Source: Hydractinia symbiolongicarpus (Eukaryota > Cnidaria > Hydrozoa > Anthoathecata > Hydractiniidae). Taken from it: 64,000 nt of DNA. This document shows, piece by piece, positions 59,801-64,000 of the stretch (the first letter of the stretch is position 1; the number at the start of each line of letters is the position of its first letter). Location: NCBI RefSeq assembly GCF_029227915.1, contig NC_079882.1, positions 19,046,501-19,110,500 of the forward strand, in the 5' to 3' direction. The notes under the pieces are model-generated. The model made no database searches, was not told the DNA's origin, and saw only the letters and a list, made by a program, of their open reading frames with translations. Both the position numbers and the translations under genes were made by a program.

Positions 59801-62800
59801 AATCATTCTTGTCTTAGGGCTGGGTTAAACAGAATACTTCTAGGTTGGTTTTCAAAGTAAACAATATATAACATACCTGTCTATTTTCCAAATATTCTAA
59901 GGTTTCATCCAGCATAATCGGTACTAAAGCAAAAGATAAAATCTTGTCAACAAAACACAGTGTAAGCTATGTGGACCTAGTTTATACAGTAAATTACAGT
60001 TAAATCCCGGTAATTCGAACCTCCAAGGAACCAGAGGAAACAGTTCGACTTTACGAATGTTTGACTTAAGCGAACCTATCGTTAATTCGAACTTAAACAA
60101 AAATGGGATATTAGTCCGAATTAAGGCGATTTTTTCTTCAGACTCTATAAAATTTACAAATGTTACAATCTAGTAGTTTTAACTGACTAAACCTTGTTAA
60201 TAGTTCTTGTTCAACAACTCGACTAACTAGGTTGATGTGTTTGTGAAGATAGGCTCTGTTTTCACTAAACAACATATATTACCTTAAGGAAAGAAATTAT
60301 TTGCGGAAGAAATTTGTGCGGAATTTATTTTTGCAGATAAGTGAGCCAAAAATGACATATTTTGCGGAATAAATTTTTACGAAAGCGACCTCAAAAGGGA
60401 TATTGCCGAATAAATTTTTGCGTATGCAAGAAATTTGGTAAATCAAAAGTGTAAGTGTATGAAAAACATACGATTTATGGAATACCATCTTTGTATTTTT
60501 CATCAAAATATCAAAAAAAGAATACTATGTAAGCTGAAACAAATGTAAGATCAAATATCGTCACTGAAAATATTGAAAATATTTCGACATTGATCGTCCT
60601 TCGCAGAACACGTCAATATCATTTTACCATTGTAGGTAACAAAATTTGCCATATCTACAGGATCGATTGTTTCTTGTCCAATCAGCAATGGAGATACTTC
60701 AGTGTTCTCCAATGGATCGATTGCAGCGAAAGGATCAAGGTTCAGTAGACCTCTTGACCCTTCTTCTATAGCTTTTGTGATGCCAGATGCTTTTCATCCA
60801 TTTGAAATGATGTCTTGACCTATCCAAGAGCTTAAATAATCATCAAGCTCCACAATCCATTTTGTTTGCAAAGTTTTCAGAATGGACAGTTTCAACTTTT
60901 GAAAAGCAAAAACAACAGATCGATTTTTTACGCATGAAGTATTTTGAAAAATATGCGGAATTTATTTTTGCAGATGAAAAATTTCAAATGTTTTGCAGAA
61001 TTTATTTTTGCGGATCACCAAAATTTCTTCACTTCTGCGGAATTAATTTTTGCGGATTTGGGCAAAATCTGGAAAAATTTCTTCCGCAAATAATTTCTTC
61101 CCTTAAGGTACTGAGTTGGCGCAGAGTATTGAATGAATCGGTTGGTTCAATATGGAAATTATGGGAAAAGATATCAAAGAGACTGAAGTAGTTGTGACTT
61201 CCGATTTCTTACGTTAAAGGGACTCTGCGGACAAATATGATGTCGCTGTTAAGAAGAATGTGTAAGTGATTGGGCATTTGCCGTTAGGGAAAAACGGAAA
61301 GTCAGCTAAAACAATTTTTTATGTTCTACGTGCCGATCTCTATGGAAAATGCGTTATCACTATTACTGCAAAAGCAGTAAATGTTGGAGATGGCGATGGC
61401 ATCCAAGTAACTTGCATTATCCAACTGCCAGGACAAAAGTGTATGGTGGACATTATGTTCTACTTAGACACTAAGAAGTTCCTGTTATCCGAAGAAATTA
61501 ACTTTAGGGGGACCAAAAAATTGTTTGAGAAAACAAATGTTTGAGTTATCTGGGGTTAGAATTAAGGAGTAGTTTTTACAAGGAAGTATTAAGAAATGTC
61601 TAAGGGACTGTAGAAAACACTTTGAGCTATTAAAAGTTTGAGTTAACTGGTGTTTGAGTTACCAAGAGTGTACTGTATACCTAACTTGAAAAATTAGTTA
61701 TTTATTGATGTCCATTTTAATATGATTTTAGACACATTACCTAATTGCCATATTGTCGTAAGGTTAAGAAATGGAAAATATAGAGCTTAATCTTCACTGG
61801 GTTGTTTTTTTACAAATGTTTACTGCTGTTTTTCCATCTAAAAATATGATTACTTTTAGATAATGCACACTTGCATAAATCCATGAACACGCACGTAATG
61901 GTGGTCTAAATGCATTTAGTTTAGTAAAATCTATCATTAAATAGCAGTTTAACTGTACAAACTTTTTGTACATTGTACATATCTGGATCATAAAAAACTT
62001 TTAGTTCTTCTTATTTTACCATAGGAATCTATTGACCAATTTTTTTTAAAAGAATAAAAAAAATAAAGGGTAACAACAACAACATTTTTACTTACATCTT
62101 TGCTCCTCATTATATGCTGGAACTACAACAGAGAGAGATAGAGTTCCAACACTTATAATAAAGGGAAAATTTAAATTCTTCTCTTGAATTGGATCGATAA
62201 ATGTTTTTTCACTGGCATAACGTAGGATAACTGGGATAGCATCTTTTGTAGTAAGATACAAGACAACTAGGAACTAAAAAGAACATTTACATAAAAGTTA
62301 AATAAAATAATTTAAAAAGGAGCTTGTAGACAATAAATTTTACCAAAAATTTTTTCACACATTTGAATAACTCACACAAATTGCTTTTATAATGTTCAAC
62401 AGGTAATGTTGTGTTGACATGATAACCTCAAGCATGAGTTAAGGTTGCAAAGTCACAAAGATACCAAAATTTTATTAGTTTCCTCACCATATTTTTATAT
62501 TTCGACATTAGTTAGAGTTATACCATGTCAAAGGGTATTAACAGCACTGTGCATTAAGTTATTAAAATAGTCAACTATGTCCAAAAGATTTCAAGCATAG
62601 TTTTCACCATGGCTGATAAAATATACTGTAACCTGGCACAATTATGTGCGACAAAATGTTTTCTGCCTCTAAAATTTACATTTTACTTGTTTAACAGAGA
62701 AATCCAGAGAAAACTTAAAATATGCACATCTATCTATCTACCAATGCAAAAGTATATATAAACAAAGCTACAAGACTCAATCTTGGTGCCAGTTCTTTCT

Positions 62801-63284
62801 TTGGGTTACTTCTATTTGTCTTGTTTCTACCAATCAGTTTTTAGTGGCTTTCAAACCTTGACAAGGAAGTGTTATGAAAAATGCCCTAAGACTTTTTTGC
62901 AATGGATTTTAATTTTTTAGCTGATTTGGCAGGCCTTGCCATAAGAAGCATGTTATCGCACAGGCACACACACACACCAAACGTCTAAAACATGGGGCCT
63001 AGCTAGCCGTTTTTTGTATCAGTCAGGTAATAATCTTTATTAAATAATCTATGTTTTAAGATCCCATTGAGTGTTACCTAGCTATATAACAAATGTGTTG
63101 TTAAGAGAAAAAATATTTGTACAGCTATAGCTAGCTGTAGCAATATGCTTGAGCTGTCAGCTAGCAAGCTAGTGCAAAAAAGAGAATTATATACAAAACT
63201 CACCACAAAAAGTAGAACAGCAACTGATAAAAATAAGTATAAAAAAAGTGTATGCATGCAAATGTTTAGTAATGGAACGTGCAT
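50834..63284 (-). CDS. ALG5: Dolichyl-phosphate beta-glucosyltransferase ALG5 (10 exons)
   Basis: Coding exons in transcript order: 63204-63284, 62096-62273, 59877-59923, 57775-57843, 57529-57621, 56440-56613, 55922-56005, 55695-55762, 52033-52118, 50834-50958. They total 1005 nt, or 334 residues (human ALG5 is 324), with all splice sites GT/AG and phases matching. It is a family 2 glycosyltransferase with an N-terminal signal anchor (about residues 3-30). Motifs: SVVVPAYNEE, IIIVDDGSKDGT, KNRGKGGAVRMG, LFVDADGATKF, DTQCGFKLFTR, HVERWAFDVELLYIAQ, FSWLQMGKDLL. It makes Dol-P-Glc from UDP-glucose and dolichyl phosphate on the cytosolic face of the ER, the donor for the last three glucoses of the N-glycan precursor. 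Start choice: the ATG at 63284 or the in-frame ATG at 63257. Intron 8 contains a complete copine gene on the other strand, and intron 2 contains nested transposons. Confidence 0.95.
51036..51222. repeat. Tandem array of 22-24 bp units in ALG5 intron 9
   Basis: About seven repeats of ACACAGTATATAAGAACATA followed by TGAC. The last unit is altered (ATGAGAACTTATGG). Confidence 0.92.
51223..52032. other. Rest of ALG5 intron 9
   Basis: Contains a 131-codon plus-strand frame (51569-51964) with no recognised domain, next to a TCTGTCTGTCTGTGTGTCC run. It may be repeat-derived; not called as a gene. Confidence 0.25.
53453..53474. repeat. (GA)n microsatellite in the copine leader
   Basis: About eleven GA units directly before the copine start region. 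Confidence 0.85.
53510..55504 (+). CDS. Copine, intronless, nested in an ALG5 intron
   Basis: One frame of 664 residues; copines are usually about 540, and the excess is a 95-residue Ser/Thr-rich N-terminal extension. Domains: C2A about 99-205, C2B about 232-345, copine-type vWA about 385-620. C2A keeps acidic loop residues (D114, D120, D172). In C2B the third loop reads YNYNPKGDHELLG, where copines normally have aspartates, so calcium binding there may be lost. The MIDAS reads DFTLSNGDP near residue 399 (family DFTxSNG), and SGPTYF and ITDGIPND are conserved. Copines are Ca2+-dependent phospholipid-binding proteins. The tail ends with a CCPTCG cysteine motif. The start may be Met1 or Met11. 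A (GA)n tract lies in the leader (53453-53474) and AATAAA at 55509-55514. The stop lies only 191 bp from ALG5 exon 8. Confidence 0.94.
   Translation: MCPTDEYECIMAITSNCLENNDNDTSFQGKNTKTTGSIFRSPKVTPLFTDSQDVTFLKARNSSPTNNRPRTPKYKSGVSIQTTITRVTSPYMRRTFTEDFVQLLVECHGLPKCDLFSKTDPLCVLLVKRYGQWIEYGRTETIMNCHDPKFVETFKIDRNRPENEMIKFALYDSKNMHTKDLTRCQYIGSCVTDIRSLVEDEQAEIELQSEENSSVGKICVWAIKLKGELNNKKQIHVTIGASKLVKKGLFNRIDAFFEISREVKESFFHPIYRSEMIIKNNNPRWRTIPLTLEQLCNGNLNSPFLVTIYNYNPKGDHELLGRIEMNTNELLNVSGTVKKIPMKKLSSNQRTITSKKTDKKKYDSSAPAVHIYQVKMNAVYSLTDYINGGVHLNCSIAVDFTLSNGDPFDQSSLHFLDENSKNEYVNALQQVGAWMAHYTKNIQLYGFGAIFDEYEEADCVNDKTKDEENVNYCFKINSSIQHQNTIEEVVQSYKNILPKVKPSGPTYFKKILKYMLCDLDYGENMFLLAVLITDGIPNDEEKLKKYLLSMNDKAVLIVMIGVGPCNFNATKDLVHFINKKTERKLVLFLSLLKHLHTSADIKELYVKISKTIVNYFTSRNFQPKVSDISESDYMQNESEMESDANRNYNLCCPTCGSQANLPRL
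55509..55514 (+). terminator. Polyadenylation signal of the copine gene
   Basis: AATAAA just 5 nt beyond the copine stop codon; very close, so cleavage would leave a minimal 3' UTR. Confidence 0.4.
59997..61675. mobile_element. Pogo-like DNA element (1.68 kb) in ALG5 intron 2
   Basis: Ends CAGTTAAATCCCGGTAATTC and (read inward from the right) CAGTACACTCTTGGTAACTC are imperfect inverted copies, each bordered by TA. Subterminal AATTCGAAC and GAGTTAACTGG phrases are typical of pogo/Tigger relatives. Another TIR element (60282-61108) is nested within. A plus-strand frame of 92 codons (61266-61544) is unassigned. Confidence 0.6.
60282..61108 (-). mobile_element. 827-bp TIR element with CCTTAAGG ends, carrying a transposase remnant
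   Basis: The ends CCTTAAGGAAAGAAATTATT and (read inward from the right) CCTTAAGGGAAGAAATTATT continue to match through TGCGGAAGAAATT, each bordered by TA. About 200 bp of GCGGAATTTATTTTTGC-type subterminal repeats sit on both sides. In the core, minus strand about 60630-60860, a fragment reads SSWIGQDIISNG, stop, KASGITKAIEEG, LDPFAAIDPL, like the C-terminal part of pogo/mariner-type DDE transposases. It is broken by a stop. Confidence 0.65.
62720..62742 (+). repeat. SINE tail fragment
   Basis: AAATATGCACA followed by (TCTA)3 matches the 3' end of the 40065 SINE. The body upstream is missing or unrecognisable. Confidence 0.4.
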
Positions 63285-63475
63285 TTTGGCGTCACTGTTA
63301 TAAAACTGACAATGTTTATAAAATGTGACACATCACAACAACATTTTCATTATCGAAACTCTCGGACTATAATAACCACCAGACGTAAAAAGCAATAACT
63401 CTGAACGGCAAACATTGCCATACTTTTTTTCCTACAAATATTGTACATGATCCTATAAGTTATTGATAAACGAGA

Positions 63476-63745
63476 CAAAGGCATCTGTGGCTATTGCTCT
63501 AAATCCCTTCCGTGCTCAAAATGATTTTTACATGGCGAAATGGCACAACTTCTTGGATATCCTTTCTTCCGTGTGTGTCTCCTGTTTCAGTTCTATACCC
63601 GTGGCTGTACCGTGGTAGATTTGGACAACTGCGTCTACATGATACCGCCGCAGATAATAAATAGGGGGATTCTCAAGCGGCCGCTTGTTAAGCAACACGC
63701 CCGCCCCACTTACCACTGAGGTATAGCTAGCGATGACTGGGGAGA
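63476..63745 (-). mobile_element. Possible third tRNA-headed SINE
   Basis: Read on the minus strand, ACCTCAGTGGTAAGTGG resembles an A box, and GCTTGAGAATCCCC about 45 nt later a degraded B box. The 180 bases beyond are more GC-rich than the surroundings. No second copy in the window. Confidence 0.3.
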
Positions 63746-64000
63746 TAACCGCCTAAGTTGTTTTTCTTTGTTTTAATCCTCAAATTAATTCATCAGGTAT
63801 GTGATTTGTACATTATAACTTTGGCGTAAAAACTAGATTTGGTATTATTTCAAGTGGTCGCTTAAGTGTCTCTCTCTCTCATGGATATTTTTATGTTGGT
63901 TGTTTAAAATAAAACATATTTCTCCCTTTTGTGAATGACTCACTGACACTGCATTATTTTTAACCAAATCTTTTTCCCCTATATTCGAATTGCTGGGTAA

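Overview
This is a window of an AT-rich, intron-rich animal nuclear genome. The introns, the domain content and the repeat fauna (tRNA-derived SINEs, a decayed LINE, many short TIR elements, a SAP-type gene-family fragment I associate with cnidarians) suggest a cnidarian, probably a hydrozoan. That placement is inference; no marker in the window proves it.

Six protein genes can be modelled with closed reading frames. (1) A TMEM165/GDT1 cation transporter lies on the minus strand (2565-7206). It carries two tandem, homologous last coding exons, each followed by its own AATAAA. (2) An intronless SEC63 homologue lies on the plus strand (14883-17111). (3) A five-exon secreted protein on the plus strand (20434-29766) combines a PAN/apple-like, a cysteine-rich, a ricin-B-like and a PA14 module. 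(4) A twelve-exon gene on the minus strand (32202-49052) joins a CAP-Gly domain and an SxIP motif to a coiled coil that looks like MTUS1/ATIP. (5) ALG5, dolichyl-phosphate beta-glucosyltransferase, has ten exons on the minus strand (50834-63284). (6) An intronless copine on the plus strand (53510-55504) lies wholly inside ALG5 intron 8. In every multi-exon model the exon lengths sum to a multiple of three, all splice sites are GT/AG and the phases match.

By function, SEC63 and ALG5 act in the ER (translocation; glucose donor for N-glycan assembly), TMEM165 supports Golgi Mn2+/Ca2+/pH balance and so glycosylation, and the CAP-Gly/MTUS-like protein should act on microtubule plus ends. There is no sign of an operon; neighbours look unrelated.

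The rest is introns and intergenic DNA with layered mobile DNA: a pogo/Tigger-like relic (325-1178), a repeat-filled TIR element (5666-6832), a LINE relic with a SINE inserted in it (11947-13116), a PIF/Harbinger-like MITE and a SINE copy that has lost its B box (39672-40391), two TIR elements with CCTTAAGGG ends (22200-22725; 60282-61108, the latter nested in a pogo-like element), a 158-bp pogo MITE (29950-30107), and a family of tiny foldback elements ending in CTCGTCCCCAGG with 9-10 bp target duplications. One of these split a THAP-like reading frame at 27862-27954. Tandem repeats occur at 5820-6600, 24990-25420, 45491-45815 and 51036-51222.
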